Positions 53,453 through 62,123 of a stretch of DNA of 64,000 nt are shown piece by piece (within the stretch, counting starts at the first letter, position 1; every line of letters begins with the position of its first letter). The notes under the pieces were generated by a model, which was not told the DNA's origin, did no database searches, and saw only the letters and a program-made list of their open reading frames with translations. This DNA comes from Bacteroidota bacterium. GTDB taxonomy: Bacteria > Bacteroidota > Bacteroidia > AKYH767-A > 2013-40CM-41-45. The position numbers were made by a program, and so were the translations under genes. The stretch spans positions 1-64,000 of the forward strand of contig QQVM01000010.1 in the NCBI GenBank assembly GCA_003389385.1, read 5' to 3'.

Positions 53453-53893
53453 TTAACAGGCGCTGATTTTTTTAACCCTGTTTTGATGTCTGCCTCCTTC
53501 GAAGGGAGTACTTAAAAAAGTGGTTATAATTTCTTTTGCCTGTTCATAATTCACAAAGCGTGCAGGTATGCAAAGTATGTTTGCGTCATTATGCTGTCTT
53601 GCAAGAGCAGAAACATCTTTTCTCCATGCAATTGCCGCTCTGACGTTTTTATGTTTATTGGCCGTCATGGCCACACCATTTGCGCTTCCGCAGATAAGTA
53701 CTCCAAAATCCATTGCGCCATCATTTATTGTTCTTGCAAGTGGATGAACATAATCCGGATAATCAACCGAATCTGAAGAATCCGTTCCAAAGTCTGTCAC
53801 TTCGTATCCCAACTTTTCAATCTCACTGATAAGAAGAGATTTCATTTCAAATCCTGCGTGGTCCGCACCGATGGCTATCTTGCTGGTTTTCAT
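53453..53893 (-). CDS. rpiB: Ribose-5-phosphate isomerase B
   Basis: A 146-residue isomerase interconverting ribose 5-phosphate and ribulose 5-phosphate. The sequence shows IAIGADHAGFEMK near the start, VTDFGTDSSDSVDYPDYVHP, and the active-site Cys region LICGSANGVAMTANKHKNVRAA typical of RpiB (LacAB family). The ATG at 53893 places the conserved strand at the N-terminus; an ATG nine bases earlier (53902) is possible. A TATCTTTG -7 element lies at 53930-53937 and a perfect LacI-type operator at 53977-53990, which suggests regulation by a LacI-family protein encoded elsewhere. Confidence 0.93.
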   Translation of the reverse strand: MKTSKIAIGADHAGFEMKSLLISEIEKLGYEVTDFGTDSSDSVDYPDYVHPLARTINDGAMDFGVLICGSANGVAMTANKHKNVRAAIAWRKDVSALARQHNDANILCIPARFVNYEQAKEIITTFLSTPFEGGRHQNRVKKISAC

Positions 53894-53929
53894 TTTTTGC
53901 ACTTATAAATTGCTGATATCAAAGATAAT

Positions 53930-53937
53930 TAAAATGT
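53930..53937 (-). promoter_or_regulatory. -7 promoter element of rpiB
   Basis: The minus strand reads TATCTTTG, an exact TAnnTTTG, about 30 bases before the rpiB start. No strong -33 element is seen, which fits a promoter that needs an activator. Confidence 0.5.
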
Positions 53938-54407
53938 TTTCAACAATTCGTAATTTTACATTTGAGCACATTGAAATGTAATCGATTACAAAACGCAGAA
54001 TTAACAAAAGTTTGTGCAGATATTATTTCACAGTTATAAAGTGATGATAAAAATAACTTGGAAAGTTAATTTCCCAATTCTATAATCAACCATCATCATT
54101 AAGTCAAGAGAATGTTTCCAGAAATTATATTCAACTTACTGACAAGAACTGCAGATATACGAAGGGTATAAGTGAAGAAAAATACCAACACTTACATAAT
54201 ACCAGTATGTGAATAGAATACCGACATTCATATTAATCAGGTATTTAATATTCACATCGATGTTGATAAGGCAAACTTTAAAGTTGATATTACATAAGTC
54301 AAGCAAATCTATGAATAGTTTCAAACAATACTAACAGCCTAATAGTAGTAGTAGATTTTATATAAATTAAATTATATATATATTATATAGTATATCGAAG
54401 GAAAAAA
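53938..54407. other. AT-rich intergenic region between rpiB and nadA
   Basis: This is the longest spacer in the window apart from the 125-bp repeats. It is strongly AT-rich and ends in a TATATA-rich tract just before nadA. It contains the LacI-type palindrome (53977-53990), three 8/9 matches to the DnaA-box pattern TTATNCACA within 62 bases (54208-54216, 54248-54256, 54261-54269) and a small inverted repeat TTACATA/TATGTGA (about 54192-54212). A 62-codon minus-strand reading frame here has low-complexity composition and is not believed. It probably holds the promoters of the two divergent genes. Confidence 0.6.
53977..53990. promoter_or_regulatory. LacI/GalR-family type operator
   Basis: TGTAATCGATTACA is a perfect 14-bp palindrome with the central CG and the TGNAANCGNTTNCA pattern of LacI-family operators. 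It lies about 40 bases upstream of the rpiB -7 element. No LacI-family gene is in the window. Confidence 0.45.
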
Positions 54408-55388
54408 ATGGATTTGAAAAAAAGCGGATATTTGGATTATGAAATTGATCCTACACTGGATTTATTTGAAGAGATAGAGAAAATCAAGAAGGAAAAAAAT
54501 GCGATCATTCTTGCGCACTATTATCAGGATGCAGACATTCAGGACGTAGCCGATTACATTGGTGACAGCCTCGGGTTAGCGCAGCAGGCGGAGAAAACGG
54601 AAGCATCAATGATTGCATTTGCCGGTGTGCATTTCATGGCAGAAACAGCAAAAATTCTAAATCCCGGAAAGAAAGTAGTTTTGCCTGATTTAAGAGCAGG
54701 TTGTTCTTTATCTGATTCATGTCCACCGGATAAATTTTCTGCATTCAAAACCAGGCATCCTGATCACGTGGTTATCAGTTACATAAATTGTTCAGCAGAA
54801 ATCAAGGCCTTGAGTGACATCATATGCACCTCTACGAATGCCATTGCAATTGTGAACAGTGTACCAAAAGATAAAAAAATAATTTTTGCACCGGATAAAA
54901 ATCTAGGCAGGTATGTGATGGAAAAGACAGGAAGAGAAATGCTTTTATGGGAAGGCGCATGTATGGTTCATGAAATTTTTTCTCTGGAGAAAATCATACA
55001 ATTGAAAAACAGGCATCCAGAAGCGGATTTCATTGCACATCCTGAATGCGAAGAACCTGTATTGAAGATGGCTGATTTTATAGGATCTACAACCGGCCTG
55101 CTCAACTATACGAAGAAAAGCCCGAAGAATGCGTTCATTGTTGCAACTGAGGCCGGCATTCTTCATCAAATGTCTAAAGCCTCTCCTCAGAAAACATTTA
55201 TACCTGCGCCTCCGGATAATCTTTGCGCCTGCAATGACTGTCCTCACATGAAACTAAACACGCTGGAGAAATTATACCTTTGCATGAAGTATGAAAAACC
55301 AGAACTTGAAATGAACGAAGAATTACGCCTGAGAGCACTGAAGCCAATTCAGAAGATGCTCGAAATAAGCAGGCAACACGGACTATGA
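54408..55388 (+). CDS. nadA: Quinolinate synthase A
   Basis: A 326-residue [4Fe-4S] enzyme making quinolinate from iminoaspartate and dihydroxyacetone phosphate for NAD synthesis. The signature [20 protein letters not shown] is near residue 27. The three cluster-ligand regions are visible: [20 protein letters not shown] and [15 protein letters not shown]. The ATG follows AAGGAAAAAA, one of the few Shine-Dalgarno-like sequences in the window. nadB and nadC are not adjacent. The last bases overlap the next gene as ATGA. Confidence 0.95.
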   Translation: MDLKKSGYLDYEIDPTLDLFEEIEKIKKEKNAIILAHYYQDADIQDVADYIGDSLGLAQQAEKTEASMIAFAGVHFMAETAKILNPGKKVVLPDLRAGCSLSDSCPPDKFSAFKTRHPDHVVISYINCSAEIKALSDIICTSTNAIAIVNSVPKDKKIIFAPDKNLGRYVMEKTGREMLLWEGACMVHEIFSLEKIIQLKNRHPEADFIAHPECEEPVLKMADFIGSTTGLLNYTKKSPKNAFIVATEAGILHQMSKASPQKTFIPAPPDNLCACNDCPHMKLNTLEKLYLCMKYEKPELEMNEELRLRALKPIQKMLEISRQHGL

Positions 55389-56962
55389 GAAAGCAAGCTG
55401 AAGTAACTAAACTATTACTGACAGGCAGAGTGATAGCTGGTCTGATTTTTATTTTTTTTATAACGTTTAGTGAAAGAGCGAATGCGCAGCAAACTCCGTC
55501 GCCAATAGATCCTAACGGATTCAATGTTTTTTATTATCCCAGCGGGGTAAAATCCAGCGAAGGATTTCTAAAAAGCGGTAAGCCAGACGGATATTGGAAA
55601 AGTTATTATGAGAACGGCCAACTGAAATCAGAAGGCAACAGAAAAAATTTCCAGCTTGACAGTTTATGGAAGTTTTATAATGAACAAGGCATAGTAACTG
55701 CTGAATTTAATTATTCGGACGGCCTGAGATCGGGAATTCAAAAAAGTTATTACGATAACGGTAATTTAAAATCAATAGAGTCGGACTCGATGAATATCCG
55801 CCATGGTGAAAGTTCTTACTATGACAGCAGCGGAACCCTTCAGAAGATCATTCCCTTTAACAACGGAACCGAGCACGGCCTTGTCAGGGAGTATGATGAC
55901 AGCGGGGAACTCATCACAGTGACACTGTACAGAAACGGATTTTTTCAAAGAACCGAAAAGATAAACAGGAAAGACAAGAACGGTTTGAGGCAGGGTGTTT
56001 ACAAGAATTTTTATGATGATGGCAACATAAAATCTGAGGGATTTTACAGGGATGATCTAAAAGACGGAGTATTTAAAGAGTATGCTCAAGATGGAAGGGT
56101 TATAAGCCGACAGGAATTTAAAATGGGAGAATTGGTAATCAAGGAAGAGGAAGAGAAAGAAAAATTTGAAGTCAAGAGAAACTATTATCCGACTGGTGCC
56201 ACGCGGATAGTGGGCACATACAAAAAAGGACTGCCAGAGGGAGTTTTCAGACAATATGATGAAACAGGAAACATTGATTCAGCTAAGGTTTATTCTGCAG
56301 GAAAATTACTGAGACAGGGAAGAATGGATAATCAGGGTCGCGAGCAGGGTGAGTGGAAGGAGTTTTATCCGAGCGGTCAATTGAGGGCCATTGGAAATTA
56401 TGTTGACGGAAAGCGCGAGGGAACCTGGAGGTTTACATATGAAAATGACTCACTGGAACAATACGGCACATATGTAAACGGGCTTCCCAATGGTGAGTGG
56501 AGGTGGTATTATCCCAGCGGCCAATTATGGAGAATAGAAACATACAAAAACGGACTGGAGAACGGTTACATGAAAGAGTACAGCGATTCAGGAACAGTGA
56601 TGGCTGAGGGAAACTATGTAAACGGCAAACAGGAAGGCCCATGGATTTACAGAATTGCTGAATACATTGCCGAGGGGAATTTCGTAGACGGGAAAGAAGA
56701 CGGAAAGTGGAAACAGTTTTACAGTGATGGAGCGAAAGCATTTGAAGGAGAATACCTGGAAGGTCTTGAAACCGGCATACACAAGTTTTACTGGCCCAAC
56801 GGAAAGACAAGAGAGGAAAGGAACTACCGGCTCGGCCTTAAAGACGGCACATGGAAATATTACGATTCGGGAGGCGGGTTGATACTGGAGGTCAGTTATA
56901 AAAACGGCAGATTAAAAAAGCTGGATAATACCCATGTTCCCGAAGGAGAATCGGTCAATTGA
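55385..56962 (+). CDS. Exported MORN/YwqK-type repeat protein
   Basis: A 525-residue protein with a signal-type N-terminus ([20 protein letters not shown]). Nearly the whole mature part consists of about 18-20 repeats of about 22-24 residues with the pattern YYxNGxLKSEGxYxxGxxxGxW, for example [11 protein letters not shown] and [20 protein letters not shown]. These are MORN_2/YwqK-like beta hairpins. The database name toxin-antitoxin YwqK antitoxin refers to a domain family and does not show a toxin-antitoxin system here. Start and nadA stop overlap as ATGA, so the two genes are translationally coupled. It is probably a structural or binding protein in the envelope; its function is unknown. 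Confidence 0.82.
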   Translation: MRKQAEVTKLLLTGRVIAGLIFIFFITFSERANAQQTPSPIDPNGFNVFYYPSGVKSSEGFLKSGKPDGYWKSYYENGQLKSEGNRKNFQLDSLWKFYNEQGIVTAEFNYSDGLRSGIQKSYYDNGNLKSIESDSMNIRHGESSYYDSSGTLQKIIPFNNGTEHGLVREYDDSGELITVTLYRNGFFQRTEKINRKDKNGLRQGVYKNFYDDGNIKSEGFYRDDLKDGVFKEYAQDGRVISRQEFKMGELVIKEEEEKEKFEVKRNYYPTGATRIVGTYKKGLPEGVFRQYDETGNIDSAKVYSAGKLLRQGRMDNQGREQGEWKEFYPSGQLRAIGNYVDGKREGTWRFTYENDSLEQYGTYVNGLPNGEWRWYYPSGQLWRIETYKNGLENGYMKEYSDSGTVMAEGNYVNGKQEGPWIYRIAEYIAEGNFVDGKEDGKWKQFYSDGAKAFEGEYLEGLETGIHKFYWPNGKTREERNYRLGLKDGTWKYYDSGGGLILEVSYKNGRLKKLDNTHVPEGESVN

Positions 56963-56967
56963 TGTTT

Positions 56968-59295
56968 TTACTTCTTTCTTTTAGGCCTGACAGAGTTTTT
57001 TTTGGAATTTGTTTTTCTTGATGTATGTTTTTTTTCAATGCTTTTTCGTGATGATTTTTCAGGAAGCACATCGCCGATTTTGCGGATCATTTTAAGATCG
57101 ATTTGTTTACGGAGTAAATCACAGCGAACAACCTGAACCTCCACATTATCTCCAAGTGTGTAGACTCTCCCTGTGCGAGCGCCGATTACACAGTAGTTTG
57201 TATCATCGAATTCATAAAAATCATCATCCAATTCACGCAATCGAATCATTCCCTCGCATTTGTTTTCCACAATCTCCACATACAAACCCCATTCAGTAAC
57301 ACCGGAGATCAGCCCTTCATAGATTTCACCAAGCCTTTCCTGCAGGAACTCTACCTGTTTGTATTTGATGGATGCGCGCTCCGCCTCTGAGGCTTTTACT
57401 TCCATTTGCGAACTATGCCGGCATTGCTCTTCCAGTAACTCCTTATCGGCTCCATTTTCATTCTTCAGATAAACATCAAGCAAGCGATGCACAAGCACGT
57501 CAGGATACCTTCTTATTGGAGAAGTGAAGTGAGTGTAATAATCGAATGCGAGTCCGTAATGTCCAATGTTGTCGGTTGTATACAAGGCTTTGGACATGGT
57601 GCGGATAGCAAGTTGTTCGAGTACATTCTGTTCCTTTTTTCCATGCAATTTTTTAAGAAGCCCATTGAGAGAGTGCGCAATTTCTCTGTCGGTATCGGTT
57701 GCGATCTTATAGCCCCATCTTCCTGCGAACTTCGCGAAATTCATTACGCGTTCCTGAACCGGTCCGTCGTGAATCCTGTAAACGAAAGGCCTTGAATGCG
57801 CAATCAGCTCTCTGTTTGAGTGTGACCCGCTCTTCAGGGCAGTTTTCTTTCCTACAAATTCCGCAACAGTACGGTTGGCCAGCAGCATAAACTCCTCGAT
57901 CAGCTTGTGAGCATCTTTGCTTTCTTTCAGATAAACTCCTAAGGGTTTCCCGGAATCATCAAGCTTAAATCGGACCTCCGTTTTCTCAAAACCCACGGCA
58001 CCATTGCGAAATCGGTCCTGCCTCAGCTTTTTTGCAAGCTTGTCGAGCAACAAGATTTCTTTGGAGAAATCACCGCTGCCGGATTCAATAATTTCCTGTG
58101 CATCTTCATAGGAAAAACGCTTGTCGGAATGAATGACAGTTCTTCCCATCCAGCGATGATGCACTTTTGCTTCTTCATCGATTTCAAACACTGCCGAGAA
58201 ACAAAGTTTGTCTTCTTTGGGCCTGAGCGAACAGACACCATTAGACAGTTTTTCGGGCAACATCGGAATAACTCTGTCAACCAGATATACAGAAGTGCCC
58301 CTGAAGTAAGCCTCTTTGTCGAGAGCGGTGGCGGGCCTTACGTAATGACTTACGTCTGCAATGTGCACACCGATTTCCCACCGGCCAGCTTTCAATGGCC
58401 TTATTGAAATTGCATCATCAAAATCTTTTGCATCCTGAGGATCAATTGTAAAAGTCGTTACGTTTCGAAAATCTTTTCTTGACCGGAACTCTTCATCCGG
58501 AATTTTATCAGGAATTCTTTCCGCTTCTTCCTCTACACGTCTGGGAAATTCTGTAGGAAAGCCGAACTCAGACAGAATCGAATTCATTTCCACATCATTT
58601 TCTCCGGGCCATCCCAGTAGCTTGGTGATTTTACCTATGGGATTTTTAGCATCCTTGGGCCAATCGACAATCTCGGCAATTACTTTTTGACCATGACTGG
58701 CACCCTCAACCAGATGTCTTGGAATAAAAATGTCAACAGACATTTTTGGGCTATCGGGCACTACGAATGCGAACTTATTGCTGATTTGAATGAGGCCGGC
58801 GAATTCAGTTCTAGCTCTTTCCAGCACCTCCACAACACAGCCCTCCAGGCGCTGATTTTTATGTCTGGCATAGAGATAAATTTTTACCCGGTCTCCGTGC
58901 AGGGCGTTCTTCACATTTTTCGGTGCGATGTAAACATCGTCCTCCTGGTTTTCGCTCAGCAAGTAAGCCGCACCGCTGTTTGTAAAATCAATGTTTCCTT
59001 CGAGATAGGCATGCTGAGGCTTAAGTTTGTATTTACCAATGTCGACTTCAATCAGGTCTCCCTTTTTTACAAGCTGGGGAAGAATTTCCTGCACACTTTT
59101 TTTCAGGCCAGTCACCAGGTCTTCCACATGAACATCGCTGCCGACGATTTCATTCATGTGAGTGATCATAGACGGTTTTATCAGCTTAAAGAGTTGACGG
59201 TAGTTAAAGGTCCTGTTCGGGTTTTTATGAAAAGCTTTGAATATTTCCGACATCAGAAATGCAGGAACATCAGTTTTGTTTTTCTTCTTGCTCAT
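56968..59295 (-). CDS. rnr: Ribonuclease R
   Basis: A 775-residue 3'-5' exoribonuclease of the RNB family, which degrades structured RNA. It has an N-terminal helix-turn-helix-like region and two cold-shock domains (residues about 10-230). The RNB catalytic core has the acidic cluster in TIDPQDAKDFDDAISI and VHIADVSHYV, and GHYGLAFDYYTHFTSPIRRYPDV. An S1 domain (about 640-725) follows. The tail is strongly basic (KKHTSRKTNSKKNSVRPKRKK region), as expected for RNA binding. It ends five bases from the convergent repeat-protein gene. Confidence 0.95.
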   Translation of the reverse strand: MSKKKNKTDVPAFLMSEIFKAFHKNPNRTFNYRQLFKLIKPSMITHMNEIVGSDVHVEDLVTGLKKSVQEILPQLVKKGDLIEVDIGKYKLKPQHAYLEGNIDFTNSGAAYLLSENQEDDVYIAPKNVKNALHGDRVKIYLYARHKNQRLEGCVVEVLERARTEFAGLIQISNKFAFVVPDSPKMSVDIFIPRHLVEGASHGQKVIAEIVDWPKDAKNPIGKITKLLGWPGENDVEMNSILSEFGFPTEFPRRVEEEAERIPDKIPDEEFRSRKDFRNVTTFTIDPQDAKDFDDAISIRPLKAGRWEIGVHIADVSHYVRPATALDKEAYFRGTSVYLVDRVIPMLPEKLSNGVCSLRPKEDKLCFSAVFEIDEEAKVHHRWMGRTVIHSDKRFSYEDAQEIIESGSGDFSKEILLLDKLAKKLRQDRFRNGAVGFEKTEVRFKLDDSGKPLGVYLKESKDAHKLIEEFMLLANRTVAEFVGKKTALKSGSHSNRELIAHSRPFVYRIHDGPVQERVMNFAKFAGRWGYKIATDTDREIAHSLNGLLKKLHGKKEQNVLEQLAIRTMSKALYTTDNIGHYGLAFDYYTHFTSPIRRYPDVLVHRLLDVYLKNENGADKELLEEQCRHSSQMEVKASEAERASIKYKQVEFLQERLGEIYEGLISGVTEWGLYVEIVENKCEGMIRLRELDDDFYEFDDTNYCVIGARTGRVYTLGDNVEVQVVRCDLLRKQIDLKMIRKIGDVLPEKSSRKSIEKKHTSRKTNSKKNSVRPKRKK

Positions 59296-59508
59296 AGTTT
59301 CGATTAGGTGAGGCCACGATGTAACACTTCCAGCCTCAAATCTGTATTTAATATGAATTATACCGACTAAAATTATTCAAGCCCGGCATATATTAATCGC
59401 CTGAATCCATTAATTATGAGGGGCTACAGGTTGATAAACACCATGGCTATGTGAACAAACTGTTTCATAACTTTTAACAGTTTTGCAATAAGCCCTATAA
59501 CGCAGCGT

Positions 59509-59516
59509 TAATTTTG
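59509..59516 (+). promoter_or_regulatory. -7 promoter element of the coiled-coil protein gene
   Basis: TAATTTTG, an exact TAnnTTTG, 37 bases before the ATG at 59554. A TTTG at 59482-59485 (spacer 23 bases) is a possible -33 element. Confidence 0.5.
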
Positions 59517-59553
59517 ACCAAACCATAAATCTAAACAATTTAAATCAAAAAAA

Positions 59554-60453
59554 ATGGAAACGAAAGACACGGAACAAAAATCAGGAAAAAGTACGCTATG
59601 GATTGTGCTGCTGATAGCATCCGTAATGCTGAACATTTACCAGTGGTTTCACACCTCAAAAACCATAGACAACTACGAGCAGAGGGTTGATACACTTGTT
59701 GTAGAAAGGGTGAATGTTGAGAAAGAGCTTGCAGACACAAAAGCAGAACTGGAGAAATACAGAGGCATATCCGCCAACCTTGACAGTTTACTCAACGAAG
59801 CTCAGGCACAGCTTGACGTTCAGGAGGCTAAGATTAAAAATCTGTCGAAGTCGGAAAGAAACACAGTTGAGCTAAACAAAAAGCTTCAGGCCCAGCTTAA
59901 AGATTTGCAGATGCTGAGAGACGAGTACCTGGGCCGAATAGACAGCCTGCTTATGGCCAATAAGCAGCTGCAGACTGAGAAAGAGCAGCTGACCAGTAAT
60001 GTGGAATCACTTTCAAAGAACCTTGAAACAACGGTAGCGACAGCATCAGTGCTCAAGTCAGAATACATCAAAGTGAAGTCACTCAAGCGCCGTGACAGCG
60101 GAAAGTATGTGGAAACAGCTATGGCAAAGAGGACACATAAGCTGGACGTATGCTTTGACATTCTTGACAACAAGATAACCAAGCAGGGAGAAAAAACTGT
60201 TTACCTGAAAATCACGGAGCCGGGAGGCAAGCCGATAGGCAACAGGAGCACGGGGTCGAACACGTTCAAGACATCTTCAGGTGAAGAAGTTATGTATGCA
60301 AGTTCCGCAAACATAACTTTCACAGGGGCCAAGCAAAATGTGTGTATGAGTTACGAAGAGCAGCAGGACAAAATGTTCCCTGCCGGCACATATCTTGTCG
60401 AAGTTTATGTTGACGGAAACCTGAGCGGAGCCGGATCCTTCACTTTGAGATAG
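59554..60453 (+). CDS. Membrane-anchored coiled-coil protein of unknown function
   Basis: A 299-residue protein. A short cytoplasmic N-terminus is followed by one TM helix (residues about 14-30, TLWIVLLIASVMLNIYQWF). Residues about 40-170 form a long coiled coil (VNVEKELADTKAELEKYRG; ANKQLQTEKEQLTSNVESLS). A C-terminal domain (about 195-299) is predicted beta-rich with conserved Cys residues (KLDVCFDIL, KQNVCMSYEEQ) and ends FTLR. It probably spans the periplasm from an inner-membrane anchor. The family is seen in Bacteroidota but has no known role. It has its own -7 element and a strong terminator, so it is monocistronic. Confidence 0.75.
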   Translation: METKDTEQKSGKSTLWIVLLIASVMLNIYQWFHTSKTIDNYEQRVDTLVVERVNVEKELADTKAELEKYRGISANLDSLLNEAQAQLDVQEAKIKNLSKSERNTVELNKKLQAQLKDLQMLRDEYLGRIDSLLMANKQLQTEKEQLTSNVESLSKNLETTVATASVLKSEYIKVKSLKRRDSGKYVETAMAKRTHKLDVCFDILDNKITKQGEKTVYLKITEPGGKPIGNRSTGSNTFKTSSGEEVMYASSANITFTGAKQNVCMSYEEQQDKMFPAGTYLVEVYVDGNLSGAGSFTLR

Positions 60454-60475
60454 GGAGTGACCGACATTGATTTGG

Positions 60476-60504
60476 AAGGGTCGTCCCATATTGGGACGGC
60501 CCTT
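60476..60504 (+). terminator. Intrinsic terminator
   Basis: A 13-bp stem (AAGGGTCGTCCCA with TGGGACGGCCCTT, one G-U pair) and a three-base loop is followed by TTTT. It lies 22 bases after the coiled-coil gene stop and just before the stop of the convergent thioredoxin gene, so it may serve both. Confidence 0.9.
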
Positions 60505-60506
60505 TT

Positions 60507-60848
60507 TTAATTCTGATCAATTGCTTCTTCCAGAGAAGAAATCATTTTCGATACAACATCGAAGCCGCGCATTCTCCAAAGTTCTTGTTTGTTTTTCAGA
60601 AGAATGAATGTCGGCACACTCATCACGCTATAATTTTCTGCAAGAGAAGGCATCATGTCAATGTCAACTTTTACCAGAAGCACGGGCACAGAGAGTTTAG
60701 TCAGAGTCTGGTTAATAACCGGATCGGCCCATTTGCAAGGCTCGCACCAGTGAGCAAAGAAATCGAGCATGACATAGGCATGATCCAGCCACAATGTTTC
60801 CAGTGCGTCGGGACTTTTGTTTAATTCAACAACCGATAATTTTTGCAC
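60507..60848 (-). CDS. Thioredoxin family protein with CEPC active site
   Basis: A thioredoxin-fold protein of about 113 residues. The active site is FFAHWCEPCKW: the usual WCGPC is changed to WCEPC. The cis-Pro follows in MSVPTFILLKN. The GTG at 60848 is preferred because it begins close to the first thioredoxin strand and gives the normal length; a TTG at 60908 would add 20 residues (NSIPECQQKYSAK) including an extra Cys. There is no signal peptide, so it is probably cytoplasmic. It would reduce disulfides or act on a specific client; the CEPC motif should change its redox potential. Confidence 0.78.
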   Translation of the reverse strand: MQKLSVVELNKSPDALETLWLDHAYVMLDFFAHWCEPCKWADPVINQTLTKLSVPVLLVKVDIDMMPSLAENYSVMSVPTFILLKNKQELWRMRGFDVVSKMISSLEEAIDQN

Positions 60849-61092
60849 GATGAATGGTTGAGTGAGTTTTGCAGAATATTTTTGTTGACATTCAGGAATA
60901 GAATTCAATTAAATTCTGGAGCATGATTGAGCCCGACACGCTCTCAGTTAATTTCTATTGACCTTAGATGACTTCAGAAGTTTGATATGGCAGTGCGCCG
61001 GGAGTGCTATTTATAATTGTCGGCCCCGAATTTCAATAAGTTTTATACAAATATACTACCACTAAGGCTGAAGCTAAAGCTTTTTAACGATC

Positions 61093-62058
61093 TTGGAACA
61101 CCATTCGCAGCACGTGGAAACCAGTAAACCCCCAGCGTATAAGGCCGCAGGCAAAATTTTGTTTTTCCTTTTCATTCTGCTTGTGCCGGTATTATCCTTA
61201 AGTCCCGGCATCTCACTTGTGCTTGGCCTTATCATCGGAATTTTTTTTGGAAACCCCTATCCCAAACAGAGTAAACCACTCAACAAGTATCTGCTGCAAG
61301 GAGCGATCATAGGCCTGGGGTTCGGGATGAATTTTACTAAAGTGATCACAGCAGGCAAAGACGGATTTGTGTTTACGTTGATGACCATAGCAGCAGCAAT
61401 AGGCTTTGGTTATGTTCTTGGGCGTTGGCTGAGGGTAGAACGTATAATCTCTTATCTCATTTCAGTTGGGACTGCCATTTGCGGAGGCAGCGCTATTGCT
61501 GCAGTGAGTCAAGTGGTCAAGGCGGATGACAAAGAGATTTCAGTTTCAATAGGAACGGTTTTTATATTGAATGCTGTGGCTCTTTTTATTTTTCCACTTA
61601 TCGGCGCCTATTTTGGCCTCACCCAGGAGCAGTTTGGAATATGGGCGGCAATTGCAATCCATGATACAAGCTCGGTAGTTGGAGCCGCATCAGAATACGG
61701 AAACGAATCATTGATGATTGCAACAACCGTAAAGCTTGCCAGAGCACTATGGATAATTCCGCTGGCGTTGCTTACATCACTGGTTTTTAAAAAGAAAAGC
61801 TCAGCATCAAGCTTTCCCTGGTTTATCGTTTTCTTCCTATTGGCATCAATAGCCAATACATACCTACAAATTTCTCCTGCAATAAGCACAGGTATCGTTA
61901 GCGTGGCAAAGACAGGTTTTAGCCTTACACTTTTTTTAATAGGCTGCGGCCTTTCACCTGAAGCCATCAAACAGGTTGGATTAAGACCCATGCTTCAGGG
62001 AGTGATATTATGGGTGTGCATTTTAACTTTAACGCTTGTCATGCTCATCCGCTATTGA
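61093..62058 (+). CDS. YeiH/YadS-type putative sulfate exporter family membrane protein
   Basis: A 321-residue polytopic protein with about 10 TM helices. The family signature GTAICGGSAIAAVSQVVKAD is near residue 135, along with AIAIHDTSSVVGAASEYGNE and FLIGCGLSPEAIKQVG. The family (UPF0324/YeiH) is named putative sulfate exporter, but transport has not been proven for most members. The start codon appears to be TTG at 61093: an in-frame stop lies 18 bases upstream and no ATG occurs before the conserved region; GTG at 61114 is an alternative. It lies 62 bases before an SLC13 transporter gene in the same direction. Confidence 0.85.
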   Translation: MEHHSQHVETSKPPAYKAAGKILFFLFILLVPVLSLSPGISLVLGLIIGIFFGNPYPKQSKPLNKYLLQGAIIGLGFGMNFTKVITAGKDGFVFTLMTIAAAIGFGYVLGRWLRVERIISYLISVGTAICGGSAIAAVSQVVKADDKEISVSIGTVFILNAVALFIFPLIGAYFGLTQEQFGIWAAIAIHDTSSVVGAASEYGNESLMIATTVKLARALWIIPLALLTSLVFKKKSSASSFPWFIVFFLLASIANTYLQISPAISTGIVSVAKTGFSLTLFLIGCGLSPEAIKQVGLRPMLQGVILWVCILTLTLVMLIRY

Positions 62059-62123
62059 CATTTTAATTGTACATTCGTTATTTAAGGGTTTAAATATCTT
62101 CTGGGCACATAATTCCGAACGTG

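Noticed and set aside
54136-54324. A 62-codon minus-strand reading frame in the rpiB-nadA spacer
   Set aside because: It consists of Ile, Asn, Leu, Tyr and Val as expected from AT-rich non-coding DNA; no family, start context or neighbour support.
55385-56962. Toxin-antitoxin system (YwqK antitoxin name)
   Set aside because: Only the repeat family carries that name. The protein is exported, has about 20 repeats and no toxin gene is adjacent.
61105-61125. Third parS site (CAGCACGTGGAAACC region)
   Set aside because: Only the CACGTG core matches; the flanking half-sites are wrong at several positions.
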